Shown in pieces: positions 9,852-19,226 of a stretch of DNA of 64,000 nucleotides (positions within the stretch are counted from its first letter, which is position 1; each line of letters opens with the position of its first letter). The notes below the pieces were generated by a model. The model worked only from the letters and a program-made list of their open reading frames with translations, was not told where the DNA came from and ran no database searches. The stretch comes from Acidihalobacter aeolianus (lineage in GTDB: Bacteria; Pseudomonadota; Gammaproteobacteria; DSM-5130; Acidihalobacteraceae), in assembly GCF_001753165.1 (NCBI RefSeq), contig NZ_CP017448.1, positions 1,754,462-1,818,461 on the forward strand, read 5' to 3'. The position numbers were made by a program, and so were the translations under genes.

Positions 9852-10078
9852 ACGATGCTATTTATGAGCATCCTCGCTGTATTCTTCCTGTCACAGATTC
9901 TGCTGACGAGCCAAAATTATTAAACCAAGCACGCCGGAAGGTCTTCAGTTAAGCGCGTCTCAGTATCTCGGGAAATACTCGAACTTGTTGGTCTTGGGCA
10001 CGGATTTTCCCGGGTAAGGTAGATACTTCGAGTCTATAGTTGCGGATTAGTACGCCAAGCTAGCCGCTGGTTCACCAG

Positions 10079-10963
10079 TTAATATGGCTGTCGGGCCAGC
10101 GAGAAAAACGCTGTTACATAATCAATGTCAGTATCCGCTTCACGGGTGCCGAGAAATATCTCTTTCGAAATACCCTGATGGCCAATGCGTACGGGCGTTA
10201 CCGGGATCCTTTCAGCGTATTCATCTACCAACCATCGAGGCAAAGCAGCCACGCCACGTCCGCTCGCAACCATCTGTAGCATGATATCGGTCGTTTCAAT
10301 GACCTTGTGACGCTTGGGTCTGATGCCGGCCGGTAAAAGAAACTGGGTGTAGATGTCGAGGCGGTCTATTGCAACCGGATAGGTAATCAGAACCTCGTCG
10401 ATAAGTTGGTGAGGTTCTATATGGCGAATTCCAGCTAATGGATGCTCGCGCGCCATCACAAGCACTTGCTCGTAAGCGAATACTGGTTCAAATGATAGGC
10501 CAGGGTGGCGCAATGGGTCCGGTGTCACAAGAAGATCAATCTCGTGAGCGAACAGAGCCCCTATGCCGCCGAACTGAAATTCCTGTTTTACATCAACATC
10601 CACGTCAGGCCATTCCCTCAGGTAGGGCGACACGATGTTGAGCAGCCATTGGTAGCAGGGATGGCATTCCATACCGATGCGCAAGGTACCACGTTCTCCT
10701 TCCGCATATTGGCGCATCCTGTCTTCGGCCTGTTCGAACTGAGGCAATAACCGGTTAGCAACGCCGAGCAGATGTTCCCCGGCCTGAGTGAGTCGCAGTC
10801 GGCGACCTTCCCGAGCCCATATTCGCGTACCCAAATTCTGTTCGAGCTTCTTCATCGCGTGACTCAAGGCTGATTGAGTCAGACAGAGCACTTCAGCGGC
10901 CCCTGTCAGGGAACCTTGTCGCGCCACTTCCCTCACGATGTTCAAATGCGTTTTCTCAATCAT
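10079..10963 (-). CDS. metR: LysR-family methionine regulator MetR
   Basis: This is a 294-residue LysR regulator. The HTH (ARQGSLTGAAEVLCLTQSALSHAMKKLEQ) is followed by a binding domain with IGMECHPCYQWLLNIV, DLLVTPDP, LITYPVAIDRLDIYTQFLLPAG and the MVASGRGVAALPRW end. These closely parallel E. coli MetR, whose co-inducer is homocysteine. Start ATG 10963 (MIEKTHL) aligns with the usual MetR N terminus; a longer reading would add ten residues. It is divergent from metE, the classical MetR target, which makes the assignment strong. Confidence 0.93.
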   Translation of the reverse strand: MIEKTHLNIVREVARQGSLTGAAEVLCLTQSALSHAMKKLEQNLGTRIWAREGRRLRLTQAGEHLLGVANRLLPQFEQAEDRMRQYAEGERGTLRIGMECHPCYQWLLNIVSPYLREWPDVDVDVKQEFQFGGIGALFAHEIDLLVTPDPLRHPGLSFEPVFAYEQVLVMAREHPLAGIRHIEPHQLIDEVLITYPVAIDRLDIYTQFLLPAGIRPKRHKVIETTDIMLQMVASGRGVAALPRWLVDEYAERIPVTPVRIGHQGISKEIFLGTREADTDIDYVTAFFSLARQPY

Positions 10964-11082
10964 GATGCGAACTCTGGTATGAATAATACTCATTTAATCC
11001 TGAAAAAATAACATTTTAAATCATGCATCGTAAACCTTAACATGAGCGATCCCTTTCTATTGGAATCCATCAAGGCGCTGCT
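10964..11082. promoter_or_regulatory. metR-metE divergent control region
   Basis: This 119-base AT-rich region lies between two divergent genes whose products are a regulator and its usual target. MetR sites follow TGAA-N5-TTCA. I see TGAA half-sites (for example 11001-11004) but no exact full palindrome. The regulatory role rests on arrangement and family knowledge, not on a clear operator. Confidence 0.5.
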
Positions 11083-13377
11083 ATGGTCACGACACACAAT
11101 CTGGGTTTTCCGCGCATTGGCGCAAGACGTGAATTAAAATTCGCTCTTGAGGCGTACTGGAAAGGGGAGTCCTCGCGTGAGGAGCTGATTAAAATTGGCT
11201 CTAAGTTGCGCCAGCGTCATTGGGAACAACAAGCCGCCCTTGATCTGATTCCAGTTGGCGATTTCGCATTCTATGACCAAGTGCTCGACATGAGCTTCAT
11301 CCTGGGCAACCTCCCAGAACGTGCACGTGGCTATCATGGTGATGCATTAGACAATTATTTTCGGGTCGCGCGGGGTCGCTCGGCCCCGGGTATCGAAGAT
11401 CATGGGGCATGCTGTAGTGGAGTCCAGGCGGGTGAAATGACCAAATGGTTCGATACTAACTATCACTACATTGTGCCGGAATTCACTACCGAGACAGCGT
11501 TTTCCTTAGATGCCTCGCGCCTGTTGGACCAGATGAATCAAGCCGTCGAATTGGGGGTTAAAGTCAAACCAGTTCTCATCGGCCCGGTAACCTACCTTTG
11601 GCTTGGAAAGGCCAAAGACGATTCCGATAAGCTGGCCCTGCTGGAACGCCTCTTACCGGTTTACGCCCAGTTATTGGATGCCTTGGCCGTCGCGGGGGCT
11701 GAATGGATCCAAATTGACGAGCCCATTCTTGTCACCGAACTTGGCGATGACTGGCGTCATGCAATGAGCCTGACCTATCACAGACTCAGTGGCTGTCGCG
11801 CTAAGCTGCTGCTTGCCACTTACTTCGGCCAGTTGCAAGAAAATTTGCATCTCGCAAGCACCTTGCCCGTGGCAGGCTTGCATGTGGACGCTGTCAATGC
11901 TCAGGATGAAGTTGCAACGCTTGTTGATCTGTTGCCTGCCCACAAGGTGCTTTCACTTGGAGTCATTAACGGCCGCAACATCTGGAAAACCGATCTTGGG
12001 TCAGTGCTGGACTGGCTCGAACCCTTGCATGACCGGCTCGGAGATCGTTTGTGGCTCGCACCGTCGTGCTCGTTGTTGCACGTGCCAGTCGATCTTGCCA
12101 GTGAATCGAAGCTCGACCCCGAAATCCGATCCTGGCTAGCGTTCGCGGTGCAAAAACTGGACGAACTGAAGTGCCTGGCAAGCGCGCTAACTCAAGGACG
12201 GGAGGCGGTTCTTGATGAACTAAGCGACAATCGGGCTGCCATTATCTCCCGCCAATCATCTGTTCGTGTCAACAACCCAACAGTTAAGACAGCACTGACC
12301 GAACTCGATCCCAAGATGGGTACACGTAAGAGCCCCTTTAGGATACGCAAGGCTAGGCAATCCACGTTGTTGAATCTACCGGTCTTCCCAACAACCACGA
12401 TTGGTTCTTTCCCCCAAACATCGGTGATTCGTCACGCCCGCCGTCAGTTTAAGGCCGGCGAACTCGATGGCGAAGGCTATAAAGACGCCATGCGCGCCGA
12501 AATCGTGCGCTGCGTACGCGAGCAGGAGGCGCTGGATCTGGATGTGCTGGTGCATGGCGAGGCCGAGCGTAACGACATGGTCGAGTACTTCGGCGAGCAG
12601 TTAGATGGCTACGCTTTCAGTCAGTTCGGGTGGGTGCAGAGTTATGGTTCACGCTGCGTCAAACCCCCCATCCTATTTGGTGACATCAGCCGCTCGCGGC
12701 CGATGACCATTGACTGGATCACCTATGCGCAGTCGCTCACCGACAAACCGATGAAGGGCATGCTGACCGGTCCGGTTACCATTCTCAATTGGTCCTTCGT
12801 GCGCGACGACCAGCCACGTTCAGTCACCTGCCGGCAACTCGCACTGGCCATCCGCGCGGAAGTCCTGGATCTGGAACAAGCCGGAGTGCATATCATCCAG
12901 ATCGACGAGGCGGCGCTGCGAGAAGGGCTGCCGCTTCGCAAGTCGCAATGGAACGCCTATCTGAAATGGGCGGTCGAAGCCTTCCGCATCGCTGCTAACG
13001 GCGTGGCCGATGAAACGCAAATCCATACCCATATGTGCTACTCGGAATTCAACGACATCATGCCTGCTATCGCCGATATGGACGCTGACGTGATCACGAT
13101 CGAAACCTCCCGTTCGGACATGGAACTGCTGGATGCGTTCGATGAGTTCCAGTATCCCAATGAGATAGGACCGGGCGTTTATGATATCCATTCACCCAAC
13201 ATTCCCAGTCAAGAGCACATCGTGCAGCTGATGAACAAGGCGGCCGAACGCATTCCGAAAGACCGCCTGTGGGTGAACCCTGACTGCGGTCTGAAAACAA
13301 GGCAGTGGGAAGAAGTCATTCCTGCCTTACGCAACATGGTGGCCGCCGCAAAGGTCTTGCGCGAAATGGCGACCTAA
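11083..13377 (+). CDS. metE: Cobalamin-independent methionine synthase
   Basis: MetE transfers a methyl group from 5-methyl-tetrahydropteroyl-triglutamate to homocysteine. The 764-residue protein has the N-terminal half starting [18 protein letters not shown] and the catalytic C-terminal barrel. The zinc ligands are visible as His650 and Cys652 (HTHMC), Glu674 (TIETSRSD) and Cys735 (NPDCGLKTR). This is the E. coli 641/643/665/726 set shifted by nine. It is divergent from metR, so it is expected to be activated by MetR with homocysteine. A hairpin follows about 150 bases after the stop. Confidence 0.97.
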   Translation: MVTTHNLGFPRIGARRELKFALEAYWKGESSREELIKIGSKLRQRHWEQQAALDLIPVGDFAFYDQVLDMSFILGNLPERARGYHGDALDNYFRVARGRSAPGIEDHGACCSGVQAGEMTKWFDTNYHYIVPEFTTETAFSLDASRLLDQMNQAVELGVKVKPVLIGPVTYLWLGKAKDDSDKLALLERLLPVYAQLLDALAVAGAEWIQIDEPILVTELGDDWRHAMSLTYHRLSGCRAKLLLATYFGQLQENLHLASTLPVAGLHVDAVNAQDEVATLVDLLPAHKVLSLGVINGRNIWKTDLGSVLDWLEPLHDRLGDRLWLAPSCSLLHVPVDLASESKLDPEIRSWLAFAVQKLDELKCLASALTQGREAVLDELSDNRAAIISRQSSVRVNNPTVKTALTELDPKMGTRKSPFRIRKARQSTLLNLPVFPTTTIGSFPQTSVIRHARRQFKAGELDGEGYKDAMRAEIVRCVREQEALDLDVLVHGEAERNDMVEYFGEQLDGYAFSQFGWVQSYGSRCVKPPILFGDISRSRPMTIDWITYAQSLTDKPMKGMLTGPVTILNWSFVRDDQPRSVTCRQLALAIRAEVLDLEQAGVHIIQIDEAALREGLPLRKSQWNAYLKWAVEAFRIAANGVADETQIHTHMCYSEFNDIMPAIADMDADVITIETSRSDMELLDAFDEFQYPNEIGPGVYDIHSPNIPSQEHIVQLMNKAAERIPKDRLWVNPDCGLKTRQWEEVIPALRNMVAAAKVLREMAT

Positions 13378-13523
13378 TGGATGGTTGATTTTGGATCAGG
13401 GAGGCAGCCATCTTCCACAGTGCATCAACCACGTTCAGCGTGCGGTGTGGCCCGTTCTTACATACCGCGCGCTGCCAAATACTCGGTATGGCGTTATGTG
13501 TTATGACCGACTCTATTTTCGAC

Positions 13524-13544
13524 AACGCCCTTTAAAAGGGCGTT
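13524..13544. terminator. Hairpin between convergent metE and c-di-GMP gene
   Basis: AACGCCC (13524-13530) and GGGCGTT (13538-13544) form a 7-bp GC-rich stem whose TTTAAAA loop can extend the pairing. It lies 8 bases beyond the stop of the - strand GGDEF/EAL gene and 147 bases beyond metE. T-runs are short on both sides, so termination is likely but not strong. Confidence 0.55.
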
Positions 13545-13551
13545 TGATCGT

Positions 13552-16500
13552 CTAGCTGTCGGCCTGTGCTCCTTGGGCATACAGTCGTCGATCGATCTGC
13601 TCAATCACGCGATCCAAGGCCTCTCTAAAATGATCCCAGGCCTTTTCCAATCCCTCGACATCCCCGTGTGAAGAGGGATCTGACGACAATGCATTAATGA
13701 TCGAACCGATCGATTCATGCAGATGATCGTGTGCTTGCTTGAGCGCAACGGTGTCATAGGGGATCGCATCGGTACTGGAAAGCCACTCCGTGATGGGGCA
13801 GGGGGCACGCCATGTCTTGACCAGGCCGTTGAGTGTGTCCGAAGACAAGGGGCTTTCTGTCATGGCCCCACGTAGTCTTGCAATGTATTGACTGTGGAAG
13901 GGTAGAGCCTGCAGCAAGGTGAGTACTTCGGGGGTCGATCGCCAGTGCGGGGTGGTGGCGAAGCGACGGTCCGGCGCGTATGCCGACAACCATGCGATCA
14001 GCTCGGATTCGGGCATCGGTTTGGCGCCCAGATACCCTTGGATCACCCGTCCGCCCAACCGCTGCCATAGACGGGCGATACGTTCCGTCTCCACCCCCTC
14101 GGCAATCACCTCGGCCCCGTGCATCTCTGCCAGGGACAAGGCGGCATAGCCGACGGATAACGCCTCGGTGTCGTGTTCGAGGTTCTGAACGAACTGCAGA
14201 TCGAGTTTGATCGTATCCAGAGGCAGTTCGCGTACATATTGAAGTGAGGCATAGCCGCTCCCAAAATCATCCAGATCGACATGCACACCCAAGGCACGTA
14301 CTTCACTCAGCATGCGTGCGCTTTTGTCGAGATCGGCGAGCGCTTGGGTTTCTGTCAGCTCGATCGACAGATGTTCGGCAACGACCGGATACCGCAACAG
14401 AACACTGCTCAGATCTTCGAGAAAACCCGAATGCTGCAGGTGCCTGGCGCAGATATTCACGCTCAAGCGCCCGAAGGCGAGGCCGTCAGATAGCCACCGC
14501 GTGATCGCCATCGCAGCAGCATTGAGGCAATAACAACCCAAGGAGCGCGAGAGGCCCGTATCGGCTTCGACCACAGGCATGAACGCCTTGGGCATCCACA
14601 TGCCACTCACAGGATCCTGCCAGCGGATTAGGGCCTCGATCCCAATGATTTCCCCGGTTTGAAGATTGATTTGAGGTTGGAAGTAGAAAATCAAGCGATT
14701 TTCCAATAATGCAGCAGGCATGCGTTGGTGTATGAGGTATTCCTGCTTGGCAAGACTCGCCATGTCGCGGTGAAAGAGTTGCCAGCGATGTCGGCCGCTA
14801 CCTTTGACGGCATACAAGGCTGCATCCGCGTGGCGTAGAAGATCGGCTGGCGTACCTCCGTCAAAGGGATACAGGGTCAACCCCAGGCTGGCATCGGTTT
14901 TCAGTGCGGCCTCGATCCCTTCAATACATATAGGCTTGCGCACGGCAGCGAGCAAACGGCTGGCAATATGATCCAGCTCTTCGGCGTCCGCGATGCCTTC
15001 CAGCAGGATGCCAAACTCATCACCACCGAGTCTCGCGACCGTATCGCCCTGGCGAACTGCTTGATTGAGTTCCGTAGCCAGATGCGTGATGACCATATCT
15101 CCGATATGGTGTCCCAAGCTGTCGTTGATCTGCTTGAAGTAGTCCAGATCGAGGATGCCGATGCCCGTCAATCGATCTGCTCGGTCAGTGCGGCCGATGG
15201 CTTGCTTGAGTGCGCGCATGAAGTAAGCACGGTTCGGCAGGCCGGTCAGCGGGTCCTGTTGGCTCAGGCGGGTGATCGCTTGTAGGTGATCGAACTGATT
15301 GACCCCGAGTGCGACGTCGCCGGCCAATTCCTCCATCAGTTGAATCAGCGGCGCGGAGAAATAATCAGCTTGCTGCGCATAGGCGGCCAACACGCCGGGG
15401 TCGCCTGCTTCCGTGGTAAAAGGCACAGCGACCAAGCTACGCAGTCCATAATGCGCCGCTCTTTGCTGCCAGAGGATGAAGCTGCCGTCGCGTTGCAAAT
15501 CGGCAATCACAATCGTATTGGCATGATGCACGGCCTGGCCTACGGGCCCTTGAGCGGTGGGCGACCCTTCGGCCATATCGAGTTCCAGACCGTCGACGTA
15601 GCCCCGCGCAGTACCCGATACCGCCCGGACACGCATGTGCGTTCCCTGCTGAATCCCGATCCAGGCCAGCGGTAAATCGGCGCCTTCGACAAGTCTGGCG
15701 CATGTCATCCGGTAGAGTTTTTCCGGCTCGGGGTTATGCAGTAATGTCCGATTGATACCTCTTAGTGCCCCGTAATACCGGCGCAAAAGTGACTCTTCTC
15801 GTGCGAGCCTAGCGAACCGCCAGGCACTCATACCCAGGGCAGTAGCCAGCAGGAGCGTCAAAACAAACCCTTCGCCGGCTCCCCCATGACTTAGCCAGTC
15901 ATGCCAAATGGCAGAAGTGGGTAGGCTTGTCACAACCCGGAGCGGGTAGTGCGCTACCTTAGCCCAGGCAGTGATCTGCCCAGGATGTATGGGAGCGCCA
16001 TTGGCGCCATAGGTATTCGTAAACCATCGGGAGATCCAGCTGGGGTTCTCAGTCGGAGGGCTGGGATCAGTTTGGCCGGACGTATCCGGGGAGGTCTTCG
16101 CGAACGACTGGGCGCCATGACTTAAACCGGCCCAGGTAAGGGTGCAGTCCAGTCTATGCCCCGCGACTCGATCATCAGCAGCGTTAATCGTTCGTGGATG
16201 GGACACCCAAGGCAGCAAGGCAATCACATCGAGCATGGCGTCACCGCTGGCATCCCGGATGCTAATGCACGCGGGTACTACGCGATGTAGCGGGGCCGAT
16301 GCCTGTGCGGGTCCAGGCATCGGGGCACCGAGCGTAAGCCGTTTGCCAGCATTGCCGGGGCAGATCGTACGCCCCACGCGCAGATAGGGGCTTTGCAATG
16401 CGGGAAGTGCGATAGGCGACGAGCCCATCAGGTGATGATTTTGCGCCTCGACAATCAGGATGGGCAGGAAGGTTTCGGGGTAGGAGGATTGAAACAAGGC

Positions 16501-16692
16501 GATCCGTGTATCAACCCCTGCGGCAGACGGTGTGTCATCGAGCACGACAAGATTGCCGAGGGCACGCAAGGCGAATGCCCAGTGGTCCAAGGCTGTGGAT
16601 TCTTGTTTTGCGAACCGTTGCGCCCGCTGGCTGAGTTCATGCGCGATACGCTGCTGCGTACTGTGCCAGGTACTGACGCCAAAGCCGATCAC
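13552..16692 (-). CDS. Membrane GAF-GGDEF-EAL c-di-GMP protein with C-terminal CZB-like zinc domain
   Basis: The protein has at least 1046 residues. In order it has an N-terminal membrane helix, a periplasmic sensor (to about residue 265), a second helix (about 275-295), a GAF domain (about 320-460), GGDEF (motif RLGGDEF near 555) and EAL (EAL near 685, ELTE, DDFGSGYASL, AEGVE, QGYL all present). Both catalytic signatures are intact, so synthesis and hydrolysis of c-di-GMP are both possible. The last 110 residues contain PFHSQ, then APCPITEW 32 residues on, then HDHLH 23 residues further. This resembles the His-Cys-His-His zinc site of CZB domains. The first good start (GTG 16692) would cut the first helix. 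The frame stays open upstream to 16740 with hydrophobic codons (LRALGITALLLAVIGFG) but no ATG/GTG/TTG next to the G-rich RBS at about 16744-16753, so the true start is unclear. Confidence 0.85.
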   Translation of the reverse strand: MIGFGVSTWHSTQQRIAHELSQRAQRFAKQESTALDHWAFALRALGNLVVLDDTPSAAGVDTRIALFQSSYPETFLPILIVEAQNHHLMGSSPIALPALQSPYLRVGRTICPGNAGKRLTLGAPMPGPAQASAPLHRVVPACISIRDASGDAMLDVIALLPWVSHPRTINAADDRVAGHRLDCTLTWAGLSHGAQSFAKTSPDTSGQTDPSPPTENPSWISRWFTNTYGANGAPIHPGQITAWAKVAHYPLRVVTSLPTSAIWHDWLSHGGAGEGFVLTLLLATALGMSAWRFARLAREESLLRRYYGALRGINRTLLHNPEPEKLYRMTCARLVEGADLPLAWIGIQQGTHMRVRAVSGTARGYVDGLELDMAEGSPTAQGPVGQAVHHANTIVIADLQRDGSFILWQQRAAHYGLRSLVAVPFTTEAGDPGVLAAYAQQADYFSAPLIQLMEELAGDVALGVNQFDHLQAITRLSQQDPLTGLPNRAYFMRALKQAIGRTDRADRLTGIGILDLDYFKQINDSLGHHIGDMVITHLATELNQAVRQGDTVARLGGDEFGILLEGIADAEELDHIASRLLAAVRKPICIEGIEAALKTDASLGLTLYPFDGGTPADLLRHADAALYAVKGSGRHRWQLFHRDMASLAKQEYLIHQRMPAALLENRLIFYFQPQINLQTGEIIGIEALIRWQDPVSGMWMPKAFMPVVEADTGLSRSLGCYCLNAAAMAITRWLSDGLAFGRLSVNICARHLQHSGFLEDLSSVLLRYPVVAEHLSIELTETQALADLDKSARMLSEVRALGVHVDLDDFGSGYASLQYVRELPLDTIKLDLQFVQNLEHDTEALSVGYAALSLAEMHGAEVIAEGVETERIARLWQRLGGRVIQGYLGAKPMPESELIAWLSAYAPDRRFATTPHWRSTPEVLTLLQALPFHSQYIARLRGAMTESPLSSDTLNGLVKTWRAPCPITEWLSSTDAIPYDTVALKQAHDHLHESIGSIINALSSDPSSHGDVEGLEKAWDHFREALDRVIEQIDRRLYAQGAQADS

Positions 16693-16826
16693 CGCTAAAA
16701 GTAGTGCAGTAATACCTAGGGCACGTAATATCGTAACTACTCACCCCCCCTGCGATAAATAAATAGCAAAAAGTTACGATATTTAAAGAAACCGCCAAAC
16801 TGTGCACAAAAGTACGGGAACCCTTA

Positions 16827-17634
16827 GGGCCCGTTCACATTAATTTTGATATAATTGCTGCATGGAAATTACCTTGCAGCAGTACAAAATCATCGAGCCC
16901 TTGTTGCCGCTTCCGCGAGGCAATATAAAAATATCCAACCTACAGGTGCTTAACGCGATCCTGTACGTGGCCGAGCATGGCTGCAAGTGGCGTGGCTTAC
17001 CGGTCCGTTTCGGTCGCTGGCACAGCATCTATATGCGCGCCAATCGCTGGGCCAAACAGGGCGTGCTGGATCGAGTCTTCCTGGCGCTGCAGGAAAACGA
17101 CGTGATTAATATCCAAGTCGATCATGTCTCGCTCGATTCCACAGCCGTCAAGGTTCATCCAGACGGAACCGGTGCTTTAAAAAAAACGGTCCTCAATCTA
17201 TCGGCAAATCCCGCGCCGGATGGACAACCAAGATTCATCTGGTCGCCGCCGGAGCCAATCGAGCCGTAGCCTTTCGACTTTCCCCGGGACAGGCCGGAGA
17301 TGCACCAGAAGGCAGAAAACTGCTCAAAAGCCTGGAGCACTGCGGCTGGGAAGGCACCTCGGTCATCATGGACCGCGCCTATGAGGGTGACGAGACGCGC
17401 CAGCTCGCGCTGGATCTGGGTATGACCCCAGTGGTGCCGCCCAAGCGCAATCGGCTCACGCCTTGGGAATACGATCTTGAACTTTACAAGAAGCGCAATG
17501 AAGTCGAGCGACTATTCCGAAGACTCAAAGGATTTCGGCGCATCTTCTCACGCTTCGATAAGCTCGATGTCGTCTTCACCTTCTTCATCCACTTCGCTCT
17601 CATCGTCGATACACTTATTAGTGTGAACAGGCCC
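16827..17634 (+). mobile_element. IS5-family (IS427-type) insertion sequence, 808 bp
   Basis: The left end GGGCCCGTTCACATTAA (16827-16843) and the reverse complement of the right end, GGGCCTGTTCACACTAA (17618-17634), match at 15 of 17 positions. Both ends are flanked by TA (16825-16826 and 17635-17636), consistent with the short TA target duplication of the IS427 group. Between them lies a two-frame transposase. It sits about 85 bases upstream of the c-di-GMP gene's reading frame and may separate it from its original promoter. Confidence 0.88.
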
Positions 17635-17637
17635 TAG
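16862..17637 (+). CDS. IS5-family transposase in two overlapping frames
   Basis: Frame A (16862-17269) encodes MEITLQQYKIIEPLL...HGCKWRGLP...RWAKQGVL...VSLDSTAVKVHPDGTGALKK, with the first catalytic Asp in the LDST block. The protein continues in the -1 frame (NGPQSIGKSRAGWTTKIH...VIMDRAYEGDE...KRNEVERLFRRLKGFRRI) to 17637, giving the second Asp and the ERLFRRLK Glu of the DDE site. The switch coincides with eight A residues at 17179-17186, a plausible -1 slippage site, so the enzyme may be made by programmed frameshifting; a mutation is the alternative. The stop TAG (17635-17637) lies just outside the IS and uses the TA of the target site. Confidence 0.85.
17179..17186 (+). other. A8 slippery run, candidate -1 frameshift site of the transposase
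   Basis: Reading TTA AAA AAA in frame A and slipping back one base gives AAC GGT CCT. This joins ...GALKK to NGPQSIG, the sequence usual at this place in IS5-family transposases. The run is too regular to tell a programmed site from a homopolymer error. Confidence 0.6.
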
Positions 17638-17806
17638 GAACTCCTCGGTATTGGGATTGAAGGTGCGCCGGCGCCGTGCGCTGCATGCAATTCGCCGACA
17701 CAAACTCTGTCACAACCAGGAGGAGATTTCTTACAGAAAATTCGGATGCCTGTTCGAATCGACGCGCAATCGGGCGGATTCGCTCGCTGGAAAGGCCTGC
17801 TTCGGT

Positions 17807-18256
17807 TCAGTCCGAGCAGCGCAGGCACTGGATATCGTAACGCTCGATCCACGCTCTGAGCGCGGCCATCGCCTCGGGTCCAGTGTGCAGGCCGGTCAAC
17901 GCCGCCTCGATGCCGTCCTGTGGCTGCAACCGAGCGACCCAAGCGTCCCGGTAGGGGTCGATATTGAGCAGATGGCCATCATCGACCACAGCCTCGTTCC
18001 GCTCGATGACCTGAGCAGCGAAGGGGATGGGAACGCCGCCCGCCCATTTGCCGCTTTCCAGAGTAGCCACGTGACGTCCGGGCTGGATCAAGGTTCCCGG
18101 CTTCTTGATGCGCGCGCGGAGGATTCGCCCGGCAAAGGTCTGCGCGGGATCGGTGATTCCCACCGTCGCCGTGCCATCGGCCTCGGCACGCAGCCAGACA
18201 TAATCGAGATCGTAATAGAGCTCTTCGGGAAGCTCGCAGCCACGGTACGTAGTCAT
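17807..18256 (-). CDS. GcvH-like lipoate-binding protein (LbpA-like)
   Basis: This 149-residue protein has a glycine-cleavage H-like lipoyl fold: YYDLDYVWLRAEADGTATVGITDPAQTFAG, then the lipoylation hairpin with TLESGKWAGG (Lys70) and PIPFAAQVIERNEAV. The ESGKW motif, instead of the ESVKAASD type of true GcvH, resembles LbpA proteins of the sHdr sulfur oxidation pathway. No gcvT/gcvP or hdr genes are nearby, so that link is family-based inference. The start overlaps the hemerythrin stop by four bases (ATGA), so the two are translationally coupled. A region of 170 bases without a clear gene separates its end from the IS. Confidence 0.75.
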   Translation of the reverse strand: MTTYRGCELPEELYYDLDYVWLRAEADGTATVGITDPAQTFAGRILRARIKKPGTLIQPGRHVATLESGKWAGGVPIPFAAQVIERNEAVVDDGHLLNIDPYRDAWVARLQPQDGIEAALTGLHTGPEAMAALRAWIERYDIQCLRCSD

Positions 18257-18699
18257 ACGGCGCCCTCCAGCTCACTCGCGGCGCGCTCTCCGACAGCCTG
18301 CAACCGAGACTCTGGCTCGAAAAGAGGGAACACGTCGCGTTCCTCGGTGGCATGGTGATCGGCAACGATACGCAGCAACGTTTGCAGAGTGTCCTGCACG
18401 TCTTGGTGATCGTGCGCAGCAACCGCATCCGCCAGTTCATCGAAGAAGACCGGAAGTTCCTGGTGACGTTTGCGCAGGAAGGCGAGGGTGCGTCGACCTT
18501 CGTCGTCGGCCACCGTCTCGAACGCGGGGTAAACGATGCGTTCCTCGACGTCGATGTGGTGGACCAGATGCGCCTTTTGTCGCGCCACGATTTCAGCCGC
18601 CTTGTCCCAATGACCACCCCCGGCGAGTTCTTCCAGACCCTCGAGACGCGCCTCCATCTCGCGATGCTCACCCAAAAACGCCTGATCGAAGTGATTCAT
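18253..18699 (-). CDS. Hemerythrin HHE-domain protein
   Basis: The protein has 148 residues starting at ATG 18699 (MNHFDQAFLGEHREME), preceded by AGGTGAG. The diiron-binding pattern is visible: GEHREME, HLVHHIDVEERIVYP, KRHQELPVFFDEL and DHHATEERDVFPLFE, giving the HHE repeats of bacterial hemerythrins. Such proteins bind O2 or NO or act in Fe-S repair. It is the first gene of a two-gene unit with the lipoyl protein and is divergent from the thioredoxin-like gene. Confidence 0.88.
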   Translation of the reverse strand: MNHFDQAFLGEHREMEARLEGLEELAGGGHWDKAAEIVARQKAHLVHHIDVEERIVYPAFETVADDEGRRTLAFLRKRHQELPVFFDELADAVAAHDHQDVQDTLQTLLRIVADHHATEERDVFPLFEPESRLQAVGERAASELEGAV

Positions 18700-18848
18700 C
18701 GTACTCACCTCATGGTTGCCTGAGATGCATACAGATGACTGCGATCGGCGCGGGATTGCCTTGACCCACATCAAGGCGTCTTGGCCGCTTCCTGTCGGAG
18801 AATCACCCGTGTCCGGTCCGTTTGATCGCATCAACGCGGGGGAATGGC

Positions 18849-19157
18849 ATGAAAGTCCAACTACTGGTTTCGCAATGGTGTCCGAGCTGCCCCCAGGCAG
18901 AACGCGTGTGGGGGCAATTGGCTGAAGAGCGACATGACTTCGAATACGAGGTGCTCGATGTGGGCGTGAGGCCCGGGCGCGACATCGTTTCCAATCTGAT
19001 GATACGCAGCATCCCAGCCACCGTGATCGATGGGAAACTGTATGCCGTAGGCGTGCCGAGCAAGACAGAGGCCCAAGAGTTCATCACCCAGGCCAGCGGA
19101 GCGGTTACTCGCCAGCATGACACCCAGCCATTACATGTACATGCGCCAACTGCCTGA
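18849..19157 (+). CDS. Small thioredoxin-fold protein with CPSC motif
   Basis: This 102-residue protein begins MKVQLLVSQWCPSCPQA; the redox pair is Cys11/Cys14 in a thioredoxin-like WCPSC motif. Later it has RSIPATVIDGKLYAVGVPS, in which the cis-Pro (IPA) of the fold is present. ATG 18849 follows a strong GGGGGAA site; an upstream start would add nine residues. No signal peptide is present, so it is probably cytoplasmic. Its partner is unknown. The divergent hemerythrin and lipoyl genes suggest a shared redox or sulfur function. Confidence 0.8.
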   Translation: MKVQLLVSQWCPSCPQAERVWGQLAEERHDFEYEVLDVGVRPGRDIVSNLMIRSIPATVIDGKLYAVGVPSKTEAQEFITQASGAVTRQHDTQPLHVHAPTA

Positions 19158-19226
19158 TTACTTGAACTACTTAGGCAGACACGGGCGTTATCCAATCGGG
19201 AAACACCCGTAAAAACGGGAACAGCT

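Noticed and set aside
17635-17806. Possible genes between the IS and the lipoyl gene
   Set aside because: Open frames here are shadow-like with no start signals or similarity; I see only a degraded-looking intergenic stretch.
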